From JAYQKL01 sp049889415 (GTDB lineage: Bacteria > Pseudomonadota > Alphaproteobacteria > RS24): a DNA stretch of 64,000 nucleotides. The stretch is taken from the NCBI GenBank assembly GCA_049889415.1, contig JBMHDL010000003.1, forward strand, positions 492,229 to 556,228, in the 5' to 3' direction. Below, in pieces: positions 8,956 through 17,310 of the stretch (the stretch's first letter is position 1; each line of letters begins with the position of its first letter). The position numbers and the translations under genes are program-made. The notes beneath the pieces were generated by a model. It was not told the DNA's origin. It saw only the letters and a list, made by a program, of their open reading frames with translations, and searched no databases.

Positions 8956-9738
8956 ATGATAACCGCCAAAATCTACCGTTTTTTCCTCATCACCTTTATG
9001 GCTTTTGGCCTTGGTGCGTGTGCATCCCCTGGAGCTGGCACCTTTGACCCGTTAGAGCCGGTCAACCGCGTCATGTTTGATGTCCATAACTCAATTGACA
9101 GGGCTGTCCTCAAGCCAGCGGCAAAAGTCTATGGCGTTCTTCCCGAGCCTGCCCGTCAGGGTGTCGGCAACTTTTTCAGCAATCTGGGCGAACCGTTTTC
9201 AATGGTCAATAATTTGCTGCAAGGCAAAATTACCCGAGCCGGTTCGTCTCTGGCCCGCTTTGGCATCAACTCGACTATTGGTCTGGCCGGTTTGATCGAT
9301 GTCGCCTCCGCCATGGGTATTGAACAACACAAAGAGGATTTCGGGCAGACTTTAGGACATTATGGCGTAGCGCCAGGACCATATATTTTCATCCCTGTCC
9401 TCGGGCCAACCACCTTGCGTGATGGTGCCGGACAAATTGGGACAACAACCTTGGACAGCAACGCCTGGGATGAGGCCGGTGTAACAGACGCTGAATATGC
9501 CGGTGCGACAGTTCTGAACGGGCTGCATTTCCGCCATGAAGGACTTGAACTGTTGGATGAGATTGAAAAAAGTTCAATCGATTATTACGCTTCGGTCCGC
9601 AGCCTTTATCTGCAAAACCGCGCCAGTGAGATCAAGGACGGGAAAACCGATATTGATGATCTGCCTGATATCGACATGTTCGATGAAGACGAAGACTATT
9701 ACCAAGACACCTCAGTCAAAGAAAAAGACTACAAATAA
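8956..9738 (+). CDS. mlaA: MlaA family lipoprotein (VacJ), phospholipid retrograde transport
   Basis: MlaA sits in the inner leaflet of the outer membrane and removes mislocalised phospholipids, passing them to periplasmic MlaC. The N-terminus is a lipoprotein signal with lipobox LGAC (acylated Cys22). The mature part opens with DPLEPVNRVMFDVHNSIDR, the diagnostic MlaA motif, followed by the amphipathic NFFSNLGEPFSMVNNLLQGK and an RFGINSTIGLAGLIDVA segment. The 260-residue length is normal. A strongly acidic tail (DDLPDIDMFDEDEDYY) ends the protein. mlaC follows after 12 bases, but the MlaFED permease genes are not in this window. Confidence 0.94.
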   Translation: MITAKIYRFFLITFMAFGLGACASPGAGTFDPLEPVNRVMFDVHNSIDRAVLKPAAKVYGVLPEPARQGVGNFFSNLGEPFSMVNNLLQGKITRAGSSLARFGINSTIGLAGLIDVASAMGIEQHKEDFGQTLGHYGVAPGPYIFIPVLGPTTLRDGAGQIGTTTLDSNAWDEAGVTDAEYAGATVLNGLHFRHEGLELLDEIEKSSIDYYASVRSLYLQNRASEIKDGKTDIDDLPDIDMFDEDEDYYQDTSVKEKDYK

Positions 9739-9750
9739 GGCAGCCAAATT

Positions 9751-10386
9751 ATGAAAACCTTCTTAATCAGACTCACAACCACACTATCTGTGCTGCTTGG
9801 CTCATTCACTATTGCCAACGCACAATCCTCTGGCGGCGAAGCTTTCGTCCGCGAGGCGGCAGACGAGGTCATCAACATCCTCACAACAGCTGACAGTCGA
9901 CAGGAGCGGGAAGACAGATTCACCCGCATGCTCAACGAACGCGCGGACCTGCGCCGTATTGGCCGGTTTGCCCTTGGTGCCGAGGGACGACGGGTCAGCA
10001 AGGATGATTTCGAGACCTATCAGGAGCTTCTGGAAACCCTGATCATCAAGGTTTACGCCAACCGGCTTGGAGATTATTCTGATGAACAAATCATCATCAA
10101 GGGCAGTCAACAAAAGAAACGCAATGTGATTGTCGAAAGTGAAATCACCTTTACGACAGGCCGCGAACCTATTTCACTTGATTGGTGGCTGATTGAACAA
10201 AAAAATGGTGGCTACAAACTCTTTGACATTCGGGTGCTCGGGGTCTGGATGGCGCAGGAACAGCGCGATACGTTCACTTCTGTGCTGAAAAACAACAAAG
10301 GGGATTTCAACGCTTTGCTCGGACACTTGCGCGATCAGGTGAAACAAGGGTTGGAAGAAAACGCGAAGGCCGAAACTAGCGGCTGA
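9751..10386 (+). CDS. mlaC: MlaC/Ttg2D family periplasmic phospholipid-binding protein
   Basis: Shuttles phospholipid between MlaA and the MlaFEDB complex. Residues 1-24 are a clear signal peptide ending in ANA before Gln25. The mature 187 residues have the family layout: an N-terminal helical part (EAADEVINILT), then RRIGRFALGAEGRRVSKDDF, the strand VIVESEITF, and YKLFDIRVLGVWMAQEQRDTF, the most conserved MlaC block. Its last 11 bases overlap the convergent ettA stop. Cotranscribed with mlaA. Confidence 0.92.
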   Translation: MKTFLIRLTTTLSVLLGSFTIANAQSSGGEAFVREAADEVINILTTADSRQEREDRFTRMLNERADLRRIGRFALGAEGRRVSKDDFETYQELLETLIIKVYANRLGDYSDEQIIIKGSQQKKRNVIVESEITFTTGREPISLDWWLIEQKNGGYKLFDIRVLGVWMAQEQRDTFTSVLKNNKGDFNALLGHLRDQVKQGLEENAKAETSG

Positions 10387-12031
10387 ACTGCTTGTATTTG
10401 ATGCGTTTGGGGACTTCCGCATCGGCACCGAGGCGACGTTTGCGGTCCTCCTCATAATCGGCGTAATTGCCCTCAAACCACTCTACATGACTGTCACCCT
10501 CAAAGGCGAGAATATGCGTGGCCAGACGGTCGAGGAACCAGCGGTCGTGAGAAATAATCACGGCACAGCCGGCGAAATCCTCCAGCCCTTCTTCCAGGGC
10601 GCGCAGGGTTTCCACGTCAAGATCATTGGTCGGCTCGTCAAGCAGCAGCAAATTGGCCCCGGAACGCAGCATTTTCGCCAGATGCACACGGTTGCGTTCA
10701 CCGCCTGATAACAGGCCGACCTTTTTCTGCTGGTCACCGCCCCTGAAATTAAACGCGCCGACATAGGCGCGCGAATTCACTTCCCGTTTGCCCAATTCAA
10801 TAATGTCATTACCGTCGGAAATCTCCTCCCAGACGGTTTTGTCATCCTGCAAGTGATCACGGCTTTGATCGACATAGCCGAGCTTGACGGTATCACCAAG
10901 CTTCAGGGAACCGGTGTCTGCCTGTTCCACGCCTGTGAGCATTTTAAACAGGGTCGTCTTACCCGCACCATTGGGGCCAATGACCCCGACTATGCCACCG
11001 GGTGGTAGCTTGAATGACAGGCCGTCAATCAGCAACCGCTCGCCAAAACCTTTCGACAGCCCCTCCGCCTCAAGCACAACACCGCCCAGTCTCGGGCCGG
11101 GTGGTATTGATATCTGCGCCCGGCCGACCTGTTCACGGCCCGCACCTTCCAACATGTCATTATAAGCCTGAATGCGGGCCTTGCTCTTGGCTTGACGGGC
11201 TTTTGGTGAAGAACGGATCCAGTCCAGCTCGCGTGACAGGGTGCGTTGCTTGGCTTCATCCTCGCGGGCTTCCTGTTCAATGCGGATATGCTTTTGTTCA
11301 AGCCAGCTTGAATAATTCCCCTCATGCGGGAAGCCCTGCCCCCGATCTAGCTCAAGGATCCAACCCGTCACCTGATCGAGGAAGTATCTGTCATGCGTCA
11401 CCAGCACAACGGTTCCGGCATATTCAACAAGATAGTGTTGCAACCAGGCTACGGTCTCAGCATCAAGATGGTTGGTGGGTTCATCGAGGAGCAACAGGTC
11501 TGGTTTTTCAAGCAGGAGTTTGCACAAAGCGACACGCCGCTTTTCACCGCCGGATAATGTGCTGACATCCGCATCCCCTTCCGGGCAACGCAGGGCATCC
11601 ATAGCCTGCCCGACCTGACTCTCCAAATCCCAAAGATTTTGTGCGTCAATCTCATCCTGAAGGGCAGCCATTTCATCGGCCGTTTCATCCGAATAATTCA
11701 TCGCCAGCTCATTATAGCGTTCCAGCTTGGCCTGACTTTCCGCCACACCCTCCATGACATTGCCCATCACATCCTTGTCGGGATTGAGTTGAGGTTCCTG
11801 TTCCAGATAGCCGACCTTGGCGCCTTCAGCGGCCCAGGCCTCGCCGGTAAACTCCTTGTCAATGCCGGCCATGATTTTCAGCAGAGTTGACTTACCCGCC
11901 CCATTGACCCCGACAATCCCGATTTTGGCGCCGGGGAAAAATGACAGCCGGATATCTTTTAAAACCTGCTTGCCACCCGCATAGGTTTTGGACAGTTGAT
12001 CCATGACATAAACATATTGATAAGAGGCCAT
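10376..12031 (-). CDS. ettA: Energy-dependent translational throttle protein EttA (ABC-F ATPase)
   Basis: A ribosome-binding ABC-F ATPase that gates the first steps of elongation according to energy charge. The 551 residues contain two ABC cassettes and no membrane segments: Walker A GVNGAGKST with signature LSGGEKRRVALC in the first, and GPNGAGKTT with LSGGERNRVHLAK in the second, separated by the charged linker that reaches toward the peptidyl-tRNA site. The C-terminus KRRLGADAEVPKRIKYKQ matches the EttA subfamily rather than Uup or YheS. I chose the start giving MASYQYVYVMDQLSKTY, the canonical EttA opening; a 24-codon upstream extension looks non-coding. Confidence 0.94.
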   Translation of the reverse strand: MASYQYVYVMDQLSKTYAGGKQVLKDIRLSFFPGAKIGIVGVNGAGKSTLLKIMAGIDKEFTGEAWAAEGAKVGYLEQEPQLNPDKDVMGNVMEGVAESQAKLERYNELAMNYSDETADEMAALQDEIDAQNLWDLESQVGQAMDALRCPEGDADVSTLSGGEKRRVALCKLLLEKPDLLLLDEPTNHLDAETVAWLQHYLVEYAGTVVLVTHDRYFLDQVTGWILELDRGQGFPHEGNYSSWLEQKHIRIEQEAREDEAKQRTLSRELDWIRSSPKARQAKSKARIQAYNDMLEGAGREQVGRAQISIPPGPRLGGVVLEAEGLSKGFGERLLIDGLSFKLPPGGIVGVIGPNGAGKTTLFKMLTGVEQADTGSLKLGDTVKLGYVDQSRDHLQDDKTVWEEISDGNDIIELGKREVNSRAYVGAFNFRGGDQQKKVGLLSGGERNRVHLAKMLRSGANLLLLDEPTNDLDVETLRALEEGLEDFAGCAVIISHDRWFLDRLATHILAFEGDSHVEWFEGNYADYEEDRKRRLGADAEVPKRIKYKQFSR

Positions 12032-12103
12032 ATCTTTCTCGCTCTCAAATACTGCTTTCCGCTTGAATAGCCGAGCCAAGGCGGGGGAAGCAAGTTTTTT
12101 CAC

Positions 12104-12130
12104 AAAAAAGGGCCGGAACAGACCGGCCCT
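12104..12130 (-). terminator. Rho-independent terminator of the acyltransferase-MAPEG operon
   Basis: On the minus strand GGGCCGG, a 6-base loop and CCGGCCC (stem arms at 12110-12116 and 12123-12129) are followed by a run of six T. It lies 19 bases after the MAPEG stop codon and before ettA, so it ends transcription coming from 13176. Confidence 0.85.
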
Positions 12131-12148
12131 TCAAATCACTCAGTCAGC

Positions 12149-12568
12149 CTAGAACAAATTCATGATTTCGCGAAAAATCATAACACCCAGCACCAGCCAG
12201 GAAATAATAAACACCCCAAAACGGTGCATCACATTATTGTATGTGTTCTGAATCAAAGAATGCACGATCCTTAAGGCCACGAACGCCCACGCCAGTTGAA
12301 CAAACAAGCCATCGGCATGGCCCGCAGCCGCAATCAGCAAAGCAACGGCATAAAATATTGTCGGCTGTTCATGCAGGTGATTGTAATTGTCGCCGACCGC
12401 CCGCACATCTGACGGCAGCTTAGGGGCTACCTCGGATGTGTGCATGGCGTCTTGAACGTCAATTTTCGCTTCATTCATAGCCGGAATACGCTTTTGAAAC
12501 ATCCACAGCATGACCACAAAAGTCCATGCCGCCATAATGATGACTGGTTGTAATAGTGCGTTTGTCAT
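12149..12568 (-). CDS. MAPEG family membrane protein
   Basis: A 139-residue membrane protein with about four hydrophobic segments (near 5-25, 70-85, 88-108 and 115-135) and the family motif GDNYNHLHEQPTIFYAVAL, where the conserved NxxEQ-like core lies. MAPEG proteins include glutathione transferases and eicosanoid enzymes in eukaryotes; bacterial members are mostly of unknown substrate. An upstream TTG could add seven residues, but GGAGGG four bases before the chosen ATG (MTNALLQP) decides the start. It follows the acyltransferase gene by 17 bases and is cotranscribed with it, which hints at a lipid-related role, but that is inference. Confidence 0.85.
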   Translation of the reverse strand: MTNALLQPVIIMAAWTFVVMLWMFQKRIPAMNEAKIDVQDAMHTSEVAPKLPSDVRAVGDNYNHLHEQPTIFYAVALLIAAAGHADGLFVQLAWAFVALRIVHSLIQNTYNNVMHRFGVFIISWLVLGVMIFREIMNLF

Positions 12569-12585
12569 GTAACCCTCCATTATTC

Positions 12586-13176
12586 TCAAACGTCTTGGTT
12601 ATCCGGATTGAAACCTACGGCTCCTTGAAAATAATCCTTCAACCTGATGATGTCGGAATCATAATCGCCACTCATCTCAAACTCGTCGCCTATATAAATC
12701 CGCTTATTGACACAATCGAGCTTGGCCAAAACAAGCGGCACGCCGGCACCATACGCCATATGGTAAAACCCGGATTTCCAGTTTTCATTATATGAGCGCG
12801 TCCCCTCCGGAGCTATCAGTAAAACTGTGCGATCAACCTGCTTGAGAAACTCAATGCCCTGCTCTACGGCACTTGTGCGCTTGGAACGATCCACCGGAAC
12901 GCCGCCGAAAAAGCGGAAAAAATAACCCGCCGGCCAAAAAAACAGGCTGTCTTTGGCCAGCACATTGACTCGCAAACGCAAGCCCAGAATACCCCACAGG
13001 AATATGAAATAGTCCCAATTGCTAGTGTGTGGCGCACCGATCAGAACGCATTTGTCATAGCGTTTCATATCCCCAATTAATTTCCAACCAAGCAAAAAAG
13101 CAATGAAATGCGCAATGGATCCAAATACAGGCATCAGCAAGGGCACTTTATAATATGTGAATTTTGGTATTTTCAT
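12586..13176 (-). CDS. PlsC-type 1-acyl-glycerol-3-phosphate acyltransferase family protein
   Basis: A 196-residue member of the lysophospholipid acyltransferase superfamily. The catalytic HX4D box is HTSNWD (His50, Asp55), and the acceptor-binding box is PEGTR (124-127). A hydrophobic segment (about 12-35) should anchor it to the inner membrane. It is shorter than PlsC and resembles the compact family members often annotated as glycerol acyltransferase; whether it makes phosphatidic acid or acylates another alcohol is not visible. It lies upstream of the MAPEG gene. Confidence 0.85.
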   Translation of the reverse strand: MKIPKFTYYKVPLLMPVFGSIAHFIAFLLGWKLIGDMKRYDKCVLIGAPHTSNWDYFIFLWGILGLRLRVNVLAKDSLFFWPAGYFFRFFGGVPVDRSKRTSAVEQGIEFLKQVDRTVLLIAPEGTRSYNENWKSGFYHMAYGAGVPLVLAKLDCVNKRIYIGDEFEMSGDYDSDIIRLKDYFQGAVGFNPDNQDV

Positions 13177-13228
13177 GATGATACGCTCAACGCAACAGAA
13201 CCCTGAGTTAGACTATAAAGTGCTCAAA

Positions 13229-13900
13229 TCAGCCAATATGTTCGGCAAAAAAGCCTAGGGTCCGTTCCAATGCCAGATCCGCGGCAGCCTTATCATGGGT
13301 TGCGCGGTGATCGCAATTGAAGCCGTGGTCCGCCTCATATACAAAGGCCTGCGCCTCCGGCAAAGCCCGCTTCACGGCGTCAACCTGATCCATCGGAATG
13401 AAGTCATCGCGGTCACCAAAATGGAACATGATGGGCGCTTTGGGAATGCTCGCAAGATTATCAGCAATGCCACCGCCATAATAGGCGACCGCGCAGTCCA
13501 ATGCGTCAATATTTCCGGCGCTCAAAAATGACAGCAGGCCACCAAAGCAGTAACCAACAGAACCGACCTTGCCATATTGTTTCAGGGTTTCAACACTTGC
13601 TGCCAGATCCTGCAATGTTTTGGCATGGTCAAGCTGTTCAAAGGCGTATGACATGCCATCCGTCATGCCGTTCTCATCATAGCCAAGTTCTACCCCGGAT
13701 TTGATACGGTCAAAAATAGCCGGTGCCAGCGCCACATATCCCTGGGCGGCATAGCCGTCAGTAACCTCGCGGATGTGCTGGTTAACTCCGAAAATTTCCT
13801 GAATCACCATGACACCGCCTTTTGGGGCACCGTCCGGCATGGCTTGATAAGCCGTGAATGAAAACCCGTCTGAACTTACGATTGAAATGATATCACCCAT
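13229..13900 (-). CDS. Dienelactone hydrolase family protein
   Basis: A cytoplasmic alpha/beta hydrolase of 223 residues. The nucleophile elbow is GYCFGG with Cys118 in place of serine, as in carboxymethylenebutenolidase; the other triad members are Asp165 or 166 (FGDRDDFIP) and His192 (ADHGFNC). The oxyanion-hole region QEIFGVNQHIREVTDGYAAQGY is the standard DLH block. No chloro-aromatic pathway genes lie nearby, so it is probably a general ester or lactone hydrolase. Single gene with its own upstream gap. Confidence 0.9.
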   Translation of the reverse strand: MGDIISIVSSDGFSFTAYQAMPDGAPKGGVMVIQEIFGVNQHIREVTDGYAAQGYVALAPAIFDRIKSGVELGYDENGMTDGMSYAFEQLDHAKTLQDLAASVETLKQYGKVGSVGYCFGGLLSFLSAGNIDALDCAVAYYGGGIADNLASIPKAPIMFHFGDRDDFIPMDQVDAVKRALPEAQAFVYEADHGFNCDHRATHDKAAADLALERTLGFFAEHIG

Positions 13901-13960
13901 GTCCTCTCCTCTGGTATTTCCAAAAAAGACTAGGCAAAAATTACTGCCGGTGCAACAACC

Positions 13961-14728
13961 CTATCGCTTGTCAATAAACAATGATTGAAGCCCCATGGCG
14001 AAGAAACCGTTTTCATCGGCAAAGCGGCTATGAGCCATGGCGTTGCCCTCACCATGGCTTTCCATGCGGGCATCAATCAAAGCCCAGTCGGTTTGCGGCA
14101 TACGATTAAACACAATATTGAGGTCAATATTGATGTAAAGCCAGTGCTCCATATCCAGCGCCCGTGATGTGCCATGCCCCATATCCGCCATCATGCATGC
14201 CTGAACGAAGGGGGTCACTGGCTCCCCGGGGACAATATCATAATGAAACTTCATCCAGACAACGCCGTGGCCCGGCTCATCCAGAGGGTCAATAACGGAC
14301 AAAGAATGAATGGCCGGTGAAATATTGTAATCCGTCGACCGTTCACGCGGCTTGACCTCTGCCGGCAAAGGATAGTCAAACAACTCAAGCCCCGGCGACT
14401 GAAAGGCCGGCATGTCCGCTTTGCGGATGCAGGATAGATAAGCCTTGGCGTGCACATTACCGTCGCTGTGCAAAGTCGCCTCATACATCTGAATTTTTTT
14501 ACCTGGGCGGGTCAACCTCAAATCCCATTTTGTCGTGAGGGGAACTGGTCTGAGAATATCAATCGACAGCCGGCCGGGGTTCACCAGTGTGAAATCAATA
14601 TGCTGTTCGAACAAATATCCGAACAAGCCACCAATCAGGACACCGTTCAGGGCCCCGCTGTCCCATGGGCTGGAGGCTGCAGGCGTGCCTATGAATGTTT
14701 CTCCAGACTTTTCAAAAAAAACCGACAT
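13961..14728 (-). CDS. Acyl-CoA thioesterase family protein (double hotdog, TesB-like)
   Basis: A 255-residue protein with the layout of the two-hotdog thioesterase-like family: the first hotdog includes DSGALNGVLIGGLFGYLFEQH and RLSIDILRPVPLTTKWDLRLTRPGKKIQMYEATL, the second HGVVWMKFHYDIVPGEPVTPFVQACMMADMGHG and LYINIDLNIVFNRMP, ending in the active-site-like GNAMAHSRFADENGFFAMGLQSLF. These fit hydrolysis of acyl-CoA. No neighbouring gene defines the substrate. It lies 33 bases downstream of a tRNA gene. Confidence 0.82.
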   Translation of the reverse strand: MSVFFEKSGETFIGTPAASSPWDSGALNGVLIGGLFGYLFEQHIDFTLVNPGRLSIDILRPVPLTTKWDLRLTRPGKKIQMYEATLHSDGNVHAKAYLSCIRKADMPAFQSPGLELFDYPLPAEVKPRERSTDYNISPAIHSLSVIDPLDEPGHGVVWMKFHYDIVPGEPVTPFVQACMMADMGHGTSRALDMEHWLYINIDLNIVFNRMPQTDWALIDARMESHGEGNAMAHSRFADENGFFAMGLQSLFIDKR

Positions 14729-14761
14729 GTCAAACCCTTGCAGGAAGGTGGCGAAGGAGGG

Positions 14762-14838
14762 TGGTGGGCCCGGCAGGACTCGAACCTGCGACCAAACCGT
14801 TATGAGCGGTTCGCTCTAACCAACTGAGCTACAGGCCC
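14762..14838 (-). tRNA. tRNA with CAU anticodon, probably tRNA-Ile2 (lysidine-modified)
   Basis: A 77-base cloverleaf on the minus strand with a 7-base acceptor stem (GGGCCTG paired with CGGGCCC, one G-T pair), encoded CCA, and anticodon loop CTCATAA (anticodon at 14802-14804). The CAT anticodon could be elongator Met or minor Ile; the GGGCCTG acceptor resembles alphaproteobacterial isoleucine tRNAs, so Ile2 read after TilS modification is favoured. It lacks the unpaired first base expected of initiator tRNA. Confidence 0.9.
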
Positions 14839-14866
14839 CCGAAGAGGGCTGCCCTGTGCCTGCGCG

Positions 14867-15205
14867 TCAGGAACGGGGCGTAAGGGTCATTACCCTTGGA
14901 GTATGATCTTGGGCCTCAGCGGCACTCATCGCGGCGTAAGCGACAATGATGACCAGATCGTCAACCTGGGCCAGACGCGCAGCCGCACCATTAATGCCGA
15001 TGGTGGCCGATCCGCGAGGGGCTTCAATTGCATAAGTGGTGAAACGCGCACCTGTGTTGATGTTAAGCACATCAACCTGCTCATGCGGCAGAATGCCGAC
15101 CTCATCCAGCCAGTCCCGATCAATTGATATGGATCCTTCATAGTGCATATCGCATTGCGTGACTTTGGCACGATGAATTTTCGCTTTCATCATTGTCAGT
15201 TGCAT
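14867..15205 (-). CDS. panD: Aspartate 1-decarboxylase proenzyme
   Basis: Makes beta-alanine for pantothenate and coenzyme A. The 112-residue proenzyme cleaves itself at Gly24-Ser25 (HYEGSISID) to form the pyruvoyl group. The start giving MQLTMMKAK puts the cleavage site at exactly the position it has in E. coli PanD, which supports this ATG over the internal one. The conserved GARFTTYAI and GDLVIIVAYA-like C-terminal strand (VDDLVIIVAYA) are present. It stands between rpoD and a tRNA with no other pan gene nearby. Confidence 0.95.
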   Translation of the reverse strand: MQLTMMKAKIHRAKVTQCDMHYEGSISIDRDWLDEVGILPHEQVDVLNINTGARFTTYAIEAPRGSATIGINGAAARLAQVDDLVIIVAYAAMSAAEAQDHTPRVMTLTPRS

Positions 15206-15306
15206 GATCTACCCCAATTACATATTCATACCACGCTTCATGCTCTTTTCCATCCGCATTGTCAAGATTTCAGACGGATTTGCGCAGGCCCGAAGCAGGA
15301 ACACCT

Positions 15307-17271
15307 TTAATTATCGAGGAAACTCCGTAATTTGCGGGAACGCGACGGGTGCTTCAGTTTCCGCAGAGCTTTGGCTTCAATCTGACGAATCCGCTCCCGT
15401 GTCACAGAGAACTGTTGCCCAACCTCTTCAAGCGTATGATCGGTATTCATCCCGATGCCGAAACGCATCCGCAGAACACGCTCCTCCCGTGGTGTCAGGC
15501 TTGCCAGAACCCGGGTTGTGGTCTCGCGTAAATTCGACTGAATGGCTGAGTCAATCGGCAAAGTGGCGTTCTTGTCCTCAATGAAATCCCCGAGATGGCT
15601 GTCTTCTTCATCGCCAATGGGGGTTTCGAGGCTGATCGGCTCTTTGGCGATTTTCAGAACCTTGCGGACCTTCTCAAGCGGCATGGACAGTTTTTCCGAC
15701 AATTCCTCAGGTGTCGGCTCACGGCCAATCTCATGCAACATCTGGCGCGAAGTCCGAACCAGCTTGTTGATGGTTTCGATCATGTGAACCGGAATTCGGA
15801 TGGTGCGGGCCTGGTCCGCAATCGAACGGGTAATGGCCTGTCGGATCCACCAGGTCGCATAGGTGGAAAATTTATAACCACGCCGATACTCAAATTTGTC
15901 AACAGCTTTCATCAGGCCGATATTACCTTCCTGAATCAGGTCAAGGAACTGCAAGCCGCGATTGGTGTATTTTTTGGCGATCGAAATCACCAGGCGCAAA
16001 TTGGCCTCCACCATTTCCTTTTTGGCGATCCGGGCCTCGCGTTCACCTTTTTGAACCATGCGGACAATGCGGCGGAAATCGGAAACGTCCAAACCGGTTT
16101 CACCGGCAATGGACTGGATTTCATTGCGCAGATTGTTGACGTCCTCGCGATTGTCGCCAACAAATTCTTTCCAGCCATTCCCGCTCAGGCGTGAGACGCG
16201 GCGCACCCAATTGGCTTCATATTCATTGCCCTGATAGTGCTTGATGAACTCCTCGCGGTCGACGCCGGACTTATCAGCCATGCGCCAAATCTGGTTTTCC
16301 AGTGAAATCAGACCCTTATTGATCATATACAGTTGTTCAACCAGAGCCTCAATGCGCATATTGTTGAGTGAGAGACTTTTGACGTAATCGACAATTTCGT
16401 CGCTGAGTTTCAGCTGTCGGTTTTTTTGCGCCTTAGACAATTCCTTGCCCTCAGCCTGCAGCTGGACACTCTGGTCCTGCAGGCGGCGCAATTTGGTGTA
16501 GGTCTTGGCGATGGCGTCAAAGGTTTCCAGGACCTTCGGCTTCAACTCGGTTTCCATGGCCGACAAGGACATGTTGTTCTCATCATCCGCCTCATCTTCA
16601 GTCGGCTCACCCTCAGCCTCCCCGGTCGGCGCACCCGATGGCGGCGGCGCGGCACCTTCGGCGCTCCGGTCGATTTTTTTGGCATCCGGCCCGGCAAAGG
16701 TTGCATCCAGATCGATAATGTCACGTAGCAGAACTTTGCCCTCATTCAACTCGTCATGCCAGATGATGATGGCCTGGAATGTCAGCGGGCTTTCACAAAG
16801 GCCGGCAATCATCGTCTCGCGGCCCGCCTCAATGCGTTTGGCGATGGCGATTTCACCTTCACGGGATAACAGCTCCACCGACCCCATTTCTCGCAGATAC
16901 ATCCGAACAGGGTCATCAGTCCTGTCCCCGCCTCCGGTGGTTTTTGAGGTTTTAGCAACAGCAGTAGACGCACTCGCAGTCACTTCACCGCTTTCCTCAT
17001 CCTCGCCTTCATCATCGGCGTCCTCGTCATGCTCGATGACATTAACGCCCATTTCAGACAATTGGGACATGATATCCTCAATCTGCTCGGTCGTGTAATG
17101 GTCGCTGGTCAAGACGGCATCGCGTTGGGCATGCGTCAGATAACCCTGACTCGTGGCTTTTTTGATCATTGCCTTGAGTGCGGTATCAGCATCAATCAAA
17201 GGCGCTTCAGTTTCAGGCGCCTCAGTCTCATCTGCTGTGTCTTTTTTGGCTTTTTCTTTACTTTTCACCAT
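15307..17271 (-). CDS. rpoD: RNA polymerase primary sigma factor RpoD (sigma-70)
   Basis: The housekeeping sigma factor, 654 residues. Region 1.1 is recognisable at the N-terminus (KKATSQGYLTHAQRDAVL), 1.2 at DPVRMYLREMGSVELLSREGE, then a long non-conserved region containing a Pro/Gly/Glu-rich stretch. Region 2 has NLRLVISIAKKYTNRGLQFLDL and YKFSTYATWWIRQAI, region 3 includes RIPVHMIETINKL, and region 4 ends in the helix-turn-helix TLEEVGQQFSVTRERIRQIE. It follows dnaG by 39 bases: the alphaproteobacterial form of the macromolecular synthesis operon, without rpsU. Confidence 0.98.
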   Translation of the reverse strand: MVKSKEKAKKDTADETEAPETEAPLIDADTALKAMIKKATSQGYLTHAQRDAVLTSDHYTTEQIEDIMSQLSEMGVNVIEHDEDADDEGEDEESGEVTASASTAVAKTSKTTGGGDRTDDPVRMYLREMGSVELLSREGEIAIAKRIEAGRETMIAGLCESPLTFQAIIIWHDELNEGKVLLRDIIDLDATFAGPDAKKIDRSAEGAAPPPSGAPTGEAEGEPTEDEADDENNMSLSAMETELKPKVLETFDAIAKTYTKLRRLQDQSVQLQAEGKELSKAQKNRQLKLSDEIVDYVKSLSLNNMRIEALVEQLYMINKGLISLENQIWRMADKSGVDREEFIKHYQGNEYEANWVRRVSRLSGNGWKEFVGDNREDVNNLRNEIQSIAGETGLDVSDFRRIVRMVQKGEREARIAKKEMVEANLRLVISIAKKYTNRGLQFLDLIQEGNIGLMKAVDKFEYRRGYKFSTYATWWIRQAITRSIADQARTIRIPVHMIETINKLVRTSRQMLHEIGREPTPEELSEKLSMPLEKVRKVLKIAKEPISLETPIGDEEDSHLGDFIEDKNATLPIDSAIQSNLRETTTRVLASLTPREERVLRMRFGIGMNTDHTLEEVGQQFSVTRERIRQIEAKALRKLKHPSRSRKLRSFLDN

Positions 17272-17310
17272 AACTTCTTCCCTGCTTCAGAAGCTCGCCA
17301 GACCGGAGAC

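Noticed and set aside
14762..14838. Initiator tRNA-fMet
   Set aside because: The CAT anticodon is right, but the acceptor begins with a paired G-C and the anticodon stem lacks the three G-C pairs typical of initiator tRNA.
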